DNA of 64,000 nt from Atriophallophorus winterbourni (GCA_013407085.1 JACCGJ010020111.1:78601-142600); one strand, 5' to 3'. Positions 25,656 through 36,455 are shown, numbered from the stretch's first letter. Numbers and translations: made by a program. Notes: generated from the sequence alone by a model not told the origin.

Positions 25656-25864
25656 TGTAATGAATTGTATTGTATTAAATTGAATAATCAGCCCAAGAAT
25701 GTGAGTGAGAACAACCGCGCTCACTCGAATCACAGTATGTATTGAATGACAACCAGAATGAATGAATGACAATCAGATCTTGAATGATAGTACTATTGAT
25801 TATTTCTGAATGAGTGGTGATGAATGATTGAGTATTATTGATCGTTAATCGAACAATCACCACA
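25656..25864 (-). repeat. 3' LTR, gypsy copy 1 (209 bp)
   Basis: Runs TGTAATGAATTG to CAATCACCACA on the + strand and so reads TGT...ACA on both strands. It contains a perfect 7-bp stem GAGTGAG/CTCACTC (25703-25709 and 25720-25726) with a 10-nt loop. The pol frame ends inside it at 25835. Confidence 0.95.
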
Positions 25865-27062
25865 ACCACCGCAGTTTGCGAATGATCCTGGGTTTTTATA
25901 ATCCCGGTACGGCTTGTTCAACAAACGTTCTGATCTTCTTAACAGTCTCTCCGGTTCGGTATCTTCAGATGTATCTGTATCTCTGTAGGTAATTTGATCC
26001 ACATGACGGCGATGCATTGAGCCATCATCAAGGTCCATTATTTTTACCATGCATTTACCGATATTGCCAAGCACGATACCAGAACTCGGTCGGAATTCAT
26101 TACCACGATGAAATGAAACGTCAGCTGATCCCAGACCCAGCAGATTTGATCTCAGGGATCTTGCTCAGCATAACACAGCTGGAGTTTGCCCGGTAGTTGC
26201 GTGAGTACAATTCCGATATTGCAATAAGAAATTGTCAACAAATCGATCAAGTTCCTCAAATGTAGTAGGTGCACATGAATTGATTGCTCGCATCAAGGTA
26301 CCAACAAAAGTTTCAGCTAATCCATTTGATTGTATATGACGAGGTGCAGTGAATAGGTGTCGACAGCCAAGAGAATGTAACCATTGTGTAACGCATGCAG
26401 CAGAAAAATGGCTGCCATTATCACTAACAACAGCAATAGGAACTCCTTCGCGACCGAATACTTTCCGCAGTGCAAGCATAGTAAAACTAGAGTTTGGTTT
26501 CTGTGTCCAAAAAACTTCAGGCCATTTTGAATAAGAATCAATCACGACCAATGCGTAGTACTTGTTTAAAAATGGTCTACAGTAATCAACATGAATGCGC
26601 TGCCAAGCTTCACATGCCAATGGCCATGGTGTCCATTTTTATGGTTGTCGGAAAATTTTATGATGACAAGCTTCGCAAGAAACAGTAGTTCTGCGTATGT
26701 CTGCGTCTATTTCAGGCCACCAGCATAAACTTCTGGCTGAAAGACTTCATTTTTTCTATCCCAATATGTCCAGAATGCAAATTATTCAGTACAGCTTTAC
26801 GCAAAGTGAGAGGAATAATAATTCTATCATTCAGGCATAATAAACCATCAGGGGTCATTGAGAGTTCATCTCGTCTAGTAAAATATGATGGAAATTTCCT
26901 CCGAATATGTGAATTCCATCCATTCTTCAAAGCAGTAAAGATAGCAGAAAAGAAACGTTTCGTTTCACGAATTAACAAATGTCGACTGACAGGAAGTGGT
27001 TGCACCAAAAGAGAATCAAAAGTATCATGAGGTTTCGAATCTGGAAGTGACTGGCGTGAGAG
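25835..27062 (-). pseudogene. integrase region of gypsy pol, copy 1
   Basis: C-terminal third of the polyprotein. It would insert element cDNA into the genome. The zinc-binding HHCC part is broken by a 1-bp insertion at about 26739 (CTGGCTGAAAG against CTGGCTAAAG in copy 2). The catalytic core at 26165-26620 shows the D,D(35)E triad: Asp in HVDYC, Asp in VVSDNG and Glu in NGLAETF, with 35 residues between the last two. Stops interrupt the frame at 26638-26640 (TAA) and 26165-26167 (TGA). The tail (RRSERLLNKPYRDY) is basic, as in gypsy integrase C-termini, and the final stop lies in the LTR. Confidence 0.93.
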
Positions 27063-28565
27063 CTAATCTACATGTTGAATGTGTTTAGCACTTCGATGTT
27101 CAATTGAATAATCATAAGCACTGAGTGCTATGCTCTATCGTTGAACCATTGCGGCAGTACTTTTGGAAATAGATTTACCAGGATCGTATATGAATTTTAA
27201 GGCTTCATGGTCTGTAACAATGGTGAAACGATGACCAAACAGGAATTTGTGCAAACGTTGAATAGCCTAATAGACAGCTAAAGCTTCACGGTGTGTTTGA
27301 GCATAACCTTTTTCAGCAGCGGTTAGCCTGCGAGAAACGCAAACTACTGGATTTCCATTTTGCTCGAGAACAGCACCAATACTGTCGGAAGATGCATCAG
27401 TAATTACAAAGGAATGAATTTTGGGACTAAATAGACGAAGAACTGCATCAGATTTCAGAAAGGATAATATGCTACGTAAACAATGTTCATGTTCATCAGT
27501 CCACACAAAAGTTTCTTTTGATTGAAGTGAAAATAATGGTGAAGCTTTTACACTGATATTTGGAATGAACCTCGAATAGTATTGCAATGCACCGATAAGA
27601 GATCTCAATTGTGTCATGTTCTTTGGGGACTCAGCATTGGTTAGTGGGAGTAAACGATTTGGATCTGGTTTATAACCATTACCATCAACAATGTATCCAA
27701 GGCATTCAAAATTCGAAACAGAAAACAAACACTCTTTCGGATTAACGGCAACATTTTTAGAGGTGAATCTACGAAACAATTCCAGTAAACGTTCATCATG
27801 AAGAAATCGTCTTGACGCATGCACAATAACATCATCCTGATATACTTCAACTCCAACCATATCGCGAGTAATATCGTTCATGACTTGTTGAAATATGGCA
27901 GGAGAATTGCACAAACCAAAAGGTAAGAATTTGTACCGAAATAGACCAAACGGTGTATTGATGGTAGTTAACATTGAAGACTGATCAGTCAATGGTATTT
28001 GTAGGTAAGCATCTTTTAAATCAATCTTTGAGAAAAATTTGGATCCAGTCAATTTATTCAAAATATCTTCGGGTTCAACTGTCGTGCATGTTTGCATCAA
28101 CAATCTAGTATTTAATGTTAGACGATAATCAACGCAAATCCTTGGGGTCCTCCCATCAGACTTCAACGGTGTGACAATAGGTGTGCCCCAAGCAGAGGAC
28201 TCGACCCTTTCAATGATACCTCTAGAACATAGATCTCTCAAAGCTTTTTCGACAGGTTCTCGGAGTCCATATAGAATTGGGCGGCGTTTGAGAAACACAG
28301 GGTTTCCTTCTACTTCGAGAGAAATAGGAGGAATTCGCATTCCACCAGTTGCTTGAGAACATTTAATTATGAGATTCTTCAACTCTAAAGTGTCTTCAGT
28401 CGATGTCAGAAAAGATAGACTGATTTTTAGTGCTTGCATTGCTCTAAGACCGAGAATAGATGGCCCAGATTCAATACCAATGAATCTACAGGCAGCAGTA
28501 TTGTTTTCATCTCGAACGGAGATCATACACGATCCAACGACAGGAATAGCATGTCCAGTAATGCC
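27063..28565 (-). pseudogene. reverse transcriptase and RNase H region of gypsy pol, copy 1
   Basis: The open part (27267-28526) encodes 419 residues. RT motifs are in order: RICVDYR, FSKIDLKDAY (catalytic Asp at about residue 169), LPFGLCNSPAIFQQ and VYQDD (catalytic Asp pair at 231-232). RNase H starts at about residue 370 with FVITDASSD (Asp377) and THREALAVY (Glu414). The frame then meets TAG at 27267-27269, where family members usually have Trp, runs on through VTDHEALKFI, and meets TAG again at 27135-27137 and 27063-27065. YQDD replaces the commoner YLDD/YIDD. RT active-site residues are intact, but the polyprotein cannot be completed. Confidence 0.95.
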
Positions 28566-28809
28566 TCAAATTGTGAGGCTAGTAGGTTGGATTTCGGCAT
28601 CAGAAGCAAACTGTTTTAGATCTCTCAGGGTAATAAGCGATTCAACGCTAACCGTATCTAGAATGAAATTTAATGATGCTCCACTAGAAACACAAAAAAT
28701 GTTTCTACGAATGTGGTTAGAATTGCGAGATGTCACTGCCAAAGCTAATGATTTAAATTCATTATTAACATCGCTAACATCAGCGTTTTCCGAATCAGTC
28801 CAATACGTT
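28566..28809 (-). pseudogene. aspartic protease region of gypsy pol, copy 1
   Basis: Short segment between the zinc knuckle and RT. The active-site motif reads FILDTVS, where retroelement proteases have D-T/S-G: the glycine is replaced by valine. The segment ends at an in-frame TGA (28566-28568). Both changes are shared with copy 2. A protease with DTV is expected to be inactive, from general knowledge of the family. Confidence 0.75.
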
Positions 28810-29581
28810 TTAGGAACTCGACAAACAGATTGGATATGACCAGTTTTTTCACACTTGGGACATCTGGCTTGACGGAATCGGCAAGTGTAGCGTGAGTGCA
28901 GTCTGCCGAATGAAGTACATTTCCCAATTTTGATTGAATTGGAATTGCTATCAGCAACGCGATGATAGTTCGGCTGATATTTGAGCTGTTGACTTGCTTT
29001 AGCATTCTTCGATATTTCACGTTTATGTGTATTGAACATGACGGAATTTTGTGCTGGCGACAAATCTGTTGTTGCCACACGCGCATCTCCATACTTTTCG
29101 CAGTGAGCTCGAACCTCTTTAAAGGAGGGTTTTGCAGCTTCAAGAGTTCATTCTGCAAAACACTGTCATGTATTCCAGCAATTAGACGATCTTTCAATTG
29201 AATTTCTAGCAAGTCACCAAAGTCGCATTTCGCTGCTTGGATTAACAATTGTAGGATAAATTCGCGAATTCCCTGATTGGGCTGACGCACCATGGAATGA
29301 AATTTTGCGCGTTCGGTTGTCTCGAAATGTACAGGTTTCACGTGTTGCATTGAAAGCGTCTTCAACGTTTCGTATGGAAGAGAGATAGGAGAATCAGGAT
29401 AGGCTAAATTCTTGATTAACGTATATGCAGATTTCCCGACTGCATTTAGAAAATGAACCGATTTTTTATCATTCTCAGCTTTCGGTCATGTCATACACCA
29501 AATTTCGAATCTTTCACAATAGTCTTCTATTTCTCGAGCATTTGAATTTATATCGAGAGGTTCTAGACTTGAACTTGTCAT
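28810..29581 (-). pseudogene. gag, gypsy copy 1
   Basis: Structural capsid/nucleocapsid protein. The likely start is the ATG at 29579-29581 (MTSSSLEPLDINSN), about 65 bp inside the 5' LTR. An in-frame TGA lies at 29486-29488, 31 codons in. Copy 1 also lacks one G near 29134 (TTTGCAGC against TTTGGCAGC in copy 2), which splits the gene into two overlapping frames. A capsid-like helical region (ERAKFHSMVRQPNQGIREF) precedes two zinc knuckles. The second is a canonical CX2CX4HX4C (RCPKCEKTGHIQSVC). The first reads CTSFGRLHSRYTC, with Phe at the second Cys position. Confidence 0.9.
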
Positions 29582-29626
29582 GACGAAATGATTCTGAATT
29601 GTATGAATTGTATCCTGCTCGGGCGA

Positions 29627-29644
29627 ATCCTGCTCGCGACGCCA
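29627..29644 (-). promoter_or_regulatory. primer binding site candidate, gypsy copy 1
   Basis: On the minus strand, two bases after the 5' LTR, the sequence reads TGGCGTCGCGAGCAGGAT. It starts with TGG, complementary to a tRNA 3' CCA end. I cannot assign the tRNA without a tRNA set from the organism. The equivalent in copy 2 is 37518-37535. Confidence 0.6.
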
Positions 29645-29646
29645 AA

Positions 29647-29855
29647 TGTAATGAATTGTATTGTATTGAATTGTATAATCAACCCAAGAATGTAAGTGAG
29701 AACAACCGCGCTCACTCGAATCACAGTATGTATTGAATAACAACCAGAATGAATGAATGACAATCAGAACTTGAATGATAGTACTATTGATTATTTCTGA
29801 ATGAGTGGTGATGAATGATTGTGTATCATTGATCGTTAATCGAACAATCACCACA
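29647..29855 (-). repeat. 5' LTR, gypsy copy 1 (209 bp)
   Basis: Same length as the 3' LTR, with about eight substitutions. The stem-loop arm is reduced to AGTGAG/CTCACT. It ends in ACA against the AACCA target duplication. Confidence 0.95.
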
Positions 29856-29860
29856 AACCA
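29856..29860. other. 5-bp target site duplication, right (AACCA), gypsy copy 1
   Basis: Follows CACCACA of the LTR. The satellite continues with ATTTGAGATCGACAATG. Confidence 0.95.
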
Positions 29861-30870
29861 ATTTGAGATCGACAATGTTTGAACCAATCAGAGCTGACAA
29901 TGCTTGATATTTCAATGTCAAAACTACAAACATTTTAAACCAGTATGCCTGACAATGCTTTATACTTCAGTCCAAAATCTACAAACGTCTTGAACCAATC
30001 TGAGATCGACAATGTTTCAACCAATCAGAGCTAACAATGCCTAATATTTCAGTCTAAAAACTACAAATGTTTTAAACCAATCTAAAATGGACAATGTTTG
30101 AACCAATCAGAGCTGACAATGCATTATATTTCAATCAGAAAATTACAAACGTCTCAAACCTATCTGAGATCGACAATGTTTGAAACAAACAGAGATGACA
30201 ATGCTCAATATTTCAGTCTAAAAACTACAAATGTTTTGAATTAATCTGAGATCGACAATGTTTGGACCAATCATTGCTGACAATGCCTGATATTTCTCTC
30301 CATAAACTACAAACGTTTCAAACTAATCTGAGATCGACAATTTTTCAAACAATCAGAGTTTACAATGCTCAATACTCCAGTCCAAAATCTACAAACGTTT
30401 TGAACCAATCTAAGATCGACAATTTTTGTACCAATCAGAGCTGACAATGCTTACTATTCCAGTCCAAAAAATTACAAACGTCTTGAATCAATCTGAGATC
30501 GACAATGTTTGAACCAATCAGAGCTGACAATGCACAATATTTTATTCGAAAAACTACAAACGTTTTGAACAAATTTGAGATGGACATTTTTCAAACCAAT
30601 CAGAGATGACAATGCTTGTCATTTCAGTCCCAAAACTACAAACATTTTGAACCAAACAGAGATGGCAATGTTTAATATTGTAGTTCAAAAACTACAATCG
30701 TTTTGGAATAATTTCGAATTGACAAGGTTTGAAACAATCAGAGCTGACAATGCCTAATATTTTAGTTCAAAAGCTACAAATGTTTCGAACAATATGAGAT
30801 CGACAATGTTTGAACAAATCAGATATAACAATGCCAGATATTTCAGTCGAATAACTGCAAACGTTTTGAA
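29861..30870 (+). repeat. 82-bp satellite, orientation A, segment 3
   Basis: About 12 monomers between the gypsy element and the CR1-like fragment of unit 1. Repeated at 37752-38697. No gene is seen. Confidence 0.95.
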
Positions 30871-32208
30871 AATATCACCTATCACCTCGAGAACAATAGA
30901 CTGCTTGCGACTGAACAGCAAGGTTTCATGAAACATCACTCATGTCTATCTAACCTCTTGCTCACCATAAACGACTGGACTGAGTTAACAATGGTTACTC
31001 CATTCACGCATGCTTCTGAGACATTTCAAAGGCTTCCGAACGCGCCAATCATATTTTTTAATCCCGAAACTTGAATTGCACGGGATAACAAGAAAACTTC
31101 TTGCTTGGCTAGAAAACTATTTACGCGACCGGAGTGCTTAAGTCAGAGGTGACGGCGCTTTATCGAAACCATTCAAAATTATGAGCGGAGTGCCCTAGGG
31201 TTCGGTCCTCGGACCGATTTGGTTTTTGATCTACGCAATCGACATTCCCGAGCGTGGTAAATGCAAGATTATGTTATTTGCAGACGATATGAAGCTTTGA
31301 AGAAGCATAAGTATAAATGATGACAGTGAAACTTTGCAGAAAGATCTAAACACATTGCACGTTTCGTCTTCGAGAAACAAACTACCATTCAACTTCTAAA
31401 AGTGCAAGGTGTTGAACATTTGAAAGGTTGTTAATTACAACTACACTCTTGGGTCCCACCAAATCGTCTGGACCACTGAAGAGAAGGATTTGGGTAGTTC
31501 GACCAGTTCAAGTCTGGAGACTTTACTCTTGTGCAAAGCGGCTAACAAAAAGGCGTCACAAGTATTGGCGTTATTCAGACAAATTTTCGGCAGATTCTCC
31601 AATCAGTCGGTGCCCCGTATCATAAACAACTATCTAAGACCAGCGATGGAGTACGCTGTTCAGGCTTGGTCACCCTGGATTCAGAAAGACATAAATCTTC
31701 TGCAGCGTATTAACCACCGAACCACAAAGCTTGTACCCGGACTAGCTGCTCAACCATATGAAGAACGTTTGAGGAGTCTCAATCTTTTCGACTTTCGCTG
31801 TCGTCGACTAAGAGGTGACCTCATACTGATGTACAATATTATGCACGTCCCTAACCATACCTTGTCCAAACTTTTCACACGCTCGCCACCCCGTGCCAGT
31901 TGGAAGCATGAACTTTCAGTGCTTTATCCCTCTTCAAGACTGAACTGTAGAAGATATTCGTTTCCTGTATGTGTAAGTTTCACATGTAACACCCTCCCAT
32001 CCACTGTTACACACTCAGCCAACCTGGCCATTTGTAAAGCTAATTTGAACAATAACTTAAGCGACAACCCATACTTTGATACGATTAACACTACATGAGT
32101 TTTCCTGTTCTTCTTTTTATTGTATATACGTCATAACTCCTTCCTATGGTTATTGTTAAGCTGAATGCTTTTCAGACCATTACAACTTTGAATCACTTTG
32201 AATCACTA
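30871..32208 (+). mobile_element. CR1/jockey-like non-LTR retrotransposon, 5'-truncated, copy 1 (about 1.34 kb)
   Basis: The fragment starts abruptly within the RT domain and ends at a short-repeat tail, CTTTGAATCA twice, which is typical of CR1-like elements (short 3' repeats instead of poly-A). Flanks TGAA at 30867-30870 and 32209-32212 may be a 4-bp target duplication or chance overlap. RT motifs are visible: a GVP.GSVLGP block at about 31187-31216, with TAG at 31196-31198 where Gln is expected, and FADD at 31277-31288. Several stops and at least one frameshift before 31180 make it a dead copy. The clade is inferred from motif style only. Confidence 0.85.
31490..32098 (+). pseudogene. C-terminal part of non-LTR reverse transcriptase, copy 1
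   Basis: A 202-codon open stretch in the same frame as the FADD motif upstream. It covers the thumb and C-terminal region of a non-LTR RT, with YAVQAWSPWIQKDINLLQRI, HRTTKLVPGLAAQPYEERL and LFDFRCRRLRGDLILMYNIM, a pattern common to CR1/jockey-type endonuclease-RT proteins. It ends at a natural-looking TGA about 110 bp before the element's 3' tail. The ATG at 31490 is internal, not a real start. Copy 1 also carries a private stop near 31419 (ATTTGAAAGG against ATTGGGAAGG in the other copies). Confidence 0.88.
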
Positions 32209-33541
32209 TGAACCAATCTGTGATCTACAATGTTTGAGTCAATCATAGCTGACAATGCTTATTATCTTAGTCCAAAAACAACAAACGTTGTGAACCAATG
32301 TTAGATCGAGAATCTTCGTACTATTCAGAGCTGATAATGCTTATACTTCAGTCTAAAAACTACAAAATTTTGAACCAATGTTAGATCGATAATCTTTGAA
32401 CAAATCAGAGCTGACAATGCTTGATATTTTAGTCCAAAAACTGTAAACGTTTTAAACCAATCTGAGTATGACAAAGAATGAAACAACCGGAGCTAGCAAT
32501 GCTTAATATTACAGTATTAAAACTACAAACGTTTTCAACCAATGATAGATCAAGAATTTTTTACTAATCAGAGCTGACAATGTCTAATATTTCAGTCCAA
32601 AAACTACAAACGTTTTAAACCAATCTTTATCGATGCCAATCAGAGCTGACGATGCCTGATATTTCAGTCCAAAACTACGAACATTTCGAACCAATCTGAG
32701 ATCGACAATTTGAACCAATCACAGCTGACGAATCACCCTACAGTGCCTAATATTTCAGTCTCAAAACCACGAACGTTTTGAACGTTTTGAAAATTGGAGC
32801 TGTCAATGCTCGATATTTTGATCTAAAACTACAAAATATTTTTTCATTAATTTGAGATCGAAAATGTTTGAACATATCAGAACTGGTAATTCACAATATG
32901 TCAATTCAAAACTACGAACGTATTGAACAAATCAGAGCTAAAAATGCTTAATATTTTAGTTCAAAAACTACAAACGTTTCGAACCAATCTGAGATCGATA
33001 ATGTTTAAACCAATCACAGCTGACAATGCTTAATATTTCAGTCTAAAAACTACAAACGTTTTGAACCAATCTGAGACAGACAATGGTAGAACTAATCAGA
33101 GCTGACATTGCTCAATATTGCAGTCGGAAAAATATAAACGTTATAACCCAATCTGGGTTGGACAATGTTCAAACCAATCAGAGCTGACAATATTCATTAT
33201 TTCAGTCCAAAAACTACGAATGTTTCAAATCAATCTGAGATCGACAATGTTTAAACCCATCAGACCTGACAATGCTCAATCTCTCAGTCTAAAAACCACA
33301 AACATTTTAAACCAATCTCAGATGGACAGTATATAAAACAATCAGATATTTGAGTCCAAAAACTACAAACGTTTTGAATCAATCTGAGATCGACAATGAT
33401 TGAACCAATGGAAGCTGACAATACTAGATATTTCAGTCCAAAATCTACAAATCGTTTGAACCAATATATGATCAACAATGTTTGAACCGATCAAAGCCGA
33501 CATTACTTAAAACTTCAGTCCAAAAAATAACGAACGATTGG
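32209..33541 (+). repeat. 82-bp satellite, orientation A, segment 4, spanning the unit 1/unit 2 junction
   Basis: Variant monomers with GTTAGATCGAGAATCTT (32.2-32.6 kb) switch abruptly at about 32790 to the type seen at 24.9 kb. That is the duplication junction. Small irregular insertions occur nearby, for example GAATCACCCTAC at about 32729. No gene is seen. Confidence 0.94.
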
Positions 33542-33546
33542 AACCA
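33542..33546. other. target site duplication, left (AACCA), gypsy copy 2
   Basis: Identical in position and sequence to 25651-25655. Inherited by duplication of the locus. Confidence 0.93.
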
Positions 33547-33755
33547 TGTAATGAATTGTATTGTATTAAATTGAATAATCAGCCCAAGAATGTGAGTGAG
33601 AACAACCGCGCTCACTCGAATAACAGTATGTATTGAATGACAACCAGAATGAATGAATGACAATCAGATCTTGAATGATAGTACTATTGATTATTTCTGA
33701 ATGAGTGGTGATGAATGATTGAGTATTATTGATCGTTAATCGAACAATCACCACA
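33547..33755 (-). repeat. 3' LTR, gypsy copy 2 (209 bp)
   Basis: Differs from the copy 1 3' LTR by about one base (GAATAACAG against GAATCACAG). The same stem-loop is present at about 33594-33617. The gag-pol stop codon TAA lies inside at 33726-33728. Confidence 0.95.
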
Positions 33756-34952
33756 ACCACCGCAGTTTGCGAATGATCCTGGGTTTTTATAATCCCGGTA
33801 CGGCTTGTTCAACAAACGTTCTGATCTTCTTAACAGTCTCTCCGGTTCGGTATCTTCAGATGTATCTGTATCTCTGTAGGTAATTTGATCCACATGACGG
33901 CGATGCATTGAGCCATCATCAAGGTCCATTATTTTTACCATGCATTTACCGATATTGCCAAGCACGATACCAGAACTCGGTCGGAATTCATTACCACGAT
34001 GAAATGAAACGTCAGCTGATCCCAGACCCAGCAGATTTGATCTCAGGGATCTTGCTCAGCATAACACAGCTGGAGTTTGCCCGGTAGTTGCGTGAGTACA
34101 ATTCCGATATTGCAATAAGAAATTGTCAACAAATCGATCAAGTTCCTCAAATGTAGTAGGTGCACATGAATTGATTGCTCGCATCAAGGTACCAACAAAA
34201 GTTTCAGCTAATCCATTTGATTGTATATGACGAGGTGCAGTGAATAGGTGTCGACAGCCAAGAGAATGTAACCATTGTGTAACGCATGCAGCAGAAAAAT
34301 GGCTGCCATTATCACTAACAACAGCAATAGGAACTCCTTCGCGACCGAATACTTTCCGCAGTGCAAGCATAGTAAAACTAGAGTTTGGTTTCTGTGTCCA
34401 AAAAACTTCAGGCCATTTCGAATAAGAATCAATCACGACCAATGCGTAGTACTTGTTTAAAAATGGTCGACAGTAATCAACATGAATGCGCTGCCAAGCT
34501 TCACATGCCAATGGCCATGGTGTCCATTTTTATGGTTGTCGGAAAATTTTATGATGACAAGCTTCGCAAGAAACAGTAGTTCTGCGTATGTCTGCGTCTA
34601 TTTCAGGCCACCAGCATAAACTTCTGGCTAAAGACTTCATTTTTTCTATCCCAATATGTCCAGAATGCAAATTATTCAGTACAGCTTTACGCAAAGTGAG
34701 AGGAATAATAATTCTATCATTCAGGCATAATAAACCATCAGGGGTCATTGAGAGTTCATCTCGTCTAGTAAAATATGATGGAAATTTCCTCCGAATATGT
34801 GAATTCCATCCATTCTTCAAAGCAGTAAAGATAGCAGAAAAGAAACGTTTCGTTTCACGAATTAACAAATGTCGACTGACAGGAAGTGGTTGCACCAAAA
34901 GAGAATCAAAAGTATCATCAGGTTTCGAATCTGGTAGTGACTGGCGTGAGAG
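33726..34952 (-). pseudogene. integrase region of gypsy pol, copy 2
   Basis: The zinc-binding region is in frame here: LHSGHIGIEKMKSLARSLCW, then WWPEIDADIRR and CEACH, the HH-CC module of gypsy integrases (34530-34898). A TAA at 34530-34532 separates it from the catalytic core at 34056-34511, which holds Asp12 (HVDYC), Asp67 (VVSDNG) and Glu103 (NGLAETF) of that segment, a D,D(35)E triad. TGA at 34056-34058 separates the core from the basic tail, which ends in the LTR. All catalytic residues survive despite the stops. Confidence 0.94.
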
Positions 34953-36455
34953 CTAATCTATATGTTGAATGTGTTTAGCACTTCGATGTTCAATTGAATA
35001 ATCATAAGCACTGAGTGCTATGCTCTATCGTTGAACCATTGCGGCAGTACTTTTGGAAATAGATTTACCAGGATCGTATATGAATTTTAAGGCTTCATGG
35101 TCTGTAACAATGGTGAAACGATGACCAAACAGAAATTTGTGCAAACGTTGAATAGCCTAATAGACAGCTAAAGCTTCACGGTGTGTTTGAGCATAACCTT
35201 TTTCAGCAGCGGTTAGCCTGCGAGAAACGCAAACTACTGGATGTCCATTTTGCTCGAGAACAGCACCAATACCGTCGGAAGATGCATCAGTAATTACAAA
35301 GGAATGAATTTTGGGACTAAATAGACGAAGAACTGCATCAGACTTCAGAAAGGATAATATGCTACGTAAACAATGTTCATGTTCATCAGTCCACACAAAA
35401 GTTTCTTTTGATTGAAGTGAAAATAATGGTGAAGCTTTTACACTGATATTTGGAATGAACCTCGAATAGTATTGCAATGCACCGATAAGAGATCTCAATT
35501 GTGTCATGTTCTTTGGGGACTCAGCATTGGTTAGTGGGAGTAAACGATTTGGATCTGGTTTATAACCATTACCATCAACAATGTATCCAAGGCATTCAAA
35601 ATTCGAAACAGAAAACAAACACTCTTTCGGATTAACGGCAACATTTTTAGAGGTGAATCTACGAAACAATTCCAGTAAACGTTCATCATGAAGAAATCGT
35701 CTTGACGCATGCACAATAACATCATCCTGATATACTTCAACTCCAACCATATCGCGAGTAATATCGTTCATGACTTGTTGAAATATGGCAGGAGAATTGC
35801 ACAAACCAAAAGGTAAGAATTTGTACCGAAATAGACCAAACGGTGTATTGATGGTAGTTAACATTGAAGACTGATCAGTCAATGGTATTTGTAGGTAAGC
35901 ATCTTTTAAATCAATCTTTGAGAAAAATTTGGATCCAGTCAATTTATTCAAAATATCTTCGGGTTCAACTGTCGTGCATGTTTGCATCAACAATCTAGTA
36001 TTTAATGTTAGACGATAATCAACGCAAATCCTTGGGGTCCTCCCATCAGACTTCAACGGTGTGACAATAGGTGTGCCCCAAGCAGAGGACTCGACCCTTT
36101 CAATGATACCTCTAGAACATAGATCTCTCAAAGCTTTTTCGACAGGTTCTCGGAGTCCATATAGAATTGGGCGGCGTTTGAGAAACACAGGGTTTCCTTC
36201 TACTTCGAGAGAAATAGGAGGAATTCGCATTCCACCAGTTGCTTGAGAACATTTAATTATGAGATTCTTCAACTCTAAAGTGTCTTCAGTCGATGTCAGA
36301 AAAGATAGACTGATTTTTAGTGCTTGCATTGCTCTAAGACCGAGAATAGATGGCCCAGATTCAATACCAATGAATCTACAGGCAGCAGTATTGTTTTCAT
36401 CTCGAACGGAGATCATACACGATCCAACGACAGGAATAGCATGTCCAGTAATGCC
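34953..36455 (-). pseudogene. reverse transcriptase and RNase H region of gypsy pol, copy 2
   Basis: The 419-residue open part (35157-36416) differs from copy 1 only at SSDGIG (SSDSIG in copy 1) and NGHPVV (NGNPVV). RT catalytic residues (IDLKDAY, YQDD) and RNase H residues (ITDAS, REALA, and VTDHE after the first stop) are conserved. Three TAG stops follow within about 205 bp. At least two of them replace a Trp that is usual at those sites (AVY.AIQRL and VQR.SIALS), consistent with TGG-to-TAG change. Confidence 0.95.

Larger units (their letters stand above)
25656..29855 (-). mobile_element. Ty3/gypsy LTR retrotransposon, copy 1, complete but inactivated (4,200 bp)
   Basis: Two 209-bp LTRs bound a minus-strand gag-pol region with the order Gag, protease, reverse transcriptase, RNase H, integrase. 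This order, with integrase last, defines Ty3/gypsy (Metaviridae) elements. The 5' LTR is at 29647-29855 and the 3' LTR at 25656-25864. A primer-binding-site candidate lies just inside the 5' LTR. Before the 3' LTR only a weak purine run (GCGGTGGT) is seen. Seven in-frame stops and two 1-bp indels make the copy non-functional. The LTRs differ from each other at about 8 of 209 positions, so the insertion is not recent. The copy at 33547-37746 arose by duplication of the whole locus, not by transposition. Confidence 0.96.
24901..32792 (+). repeat. 7.89-kb tandem duplication, unit 1
   Basis: This block, comprising satellite, the gypsy element, more satellite and the CR1-like fragment, is repeated directly at 32793 with an offset of 7,890-7,892 bp. 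The left edge is ATTGGAG at 24901, matched at 32793. Unit 1 ends where unit 2 begins, through the short join TTTTGAACGTTTTGAAAATT near 32777. The two units are about 99% identical by eye. Confidence 0.93.

Noticed and set aside
28369..28839. A 156-codon + strand frame opposite the gypsy pol (and its copy at 36259-36729)
   Set aside because: It lies antisense to the recognised protease-RT coding region, has no motif, and is a shadow of the real frame.
34588..34956. A 122-codon + strand frame opposite the integrase zinc-binding region
   Set aside because: Antisense shadow of a recognised domain; no motif.
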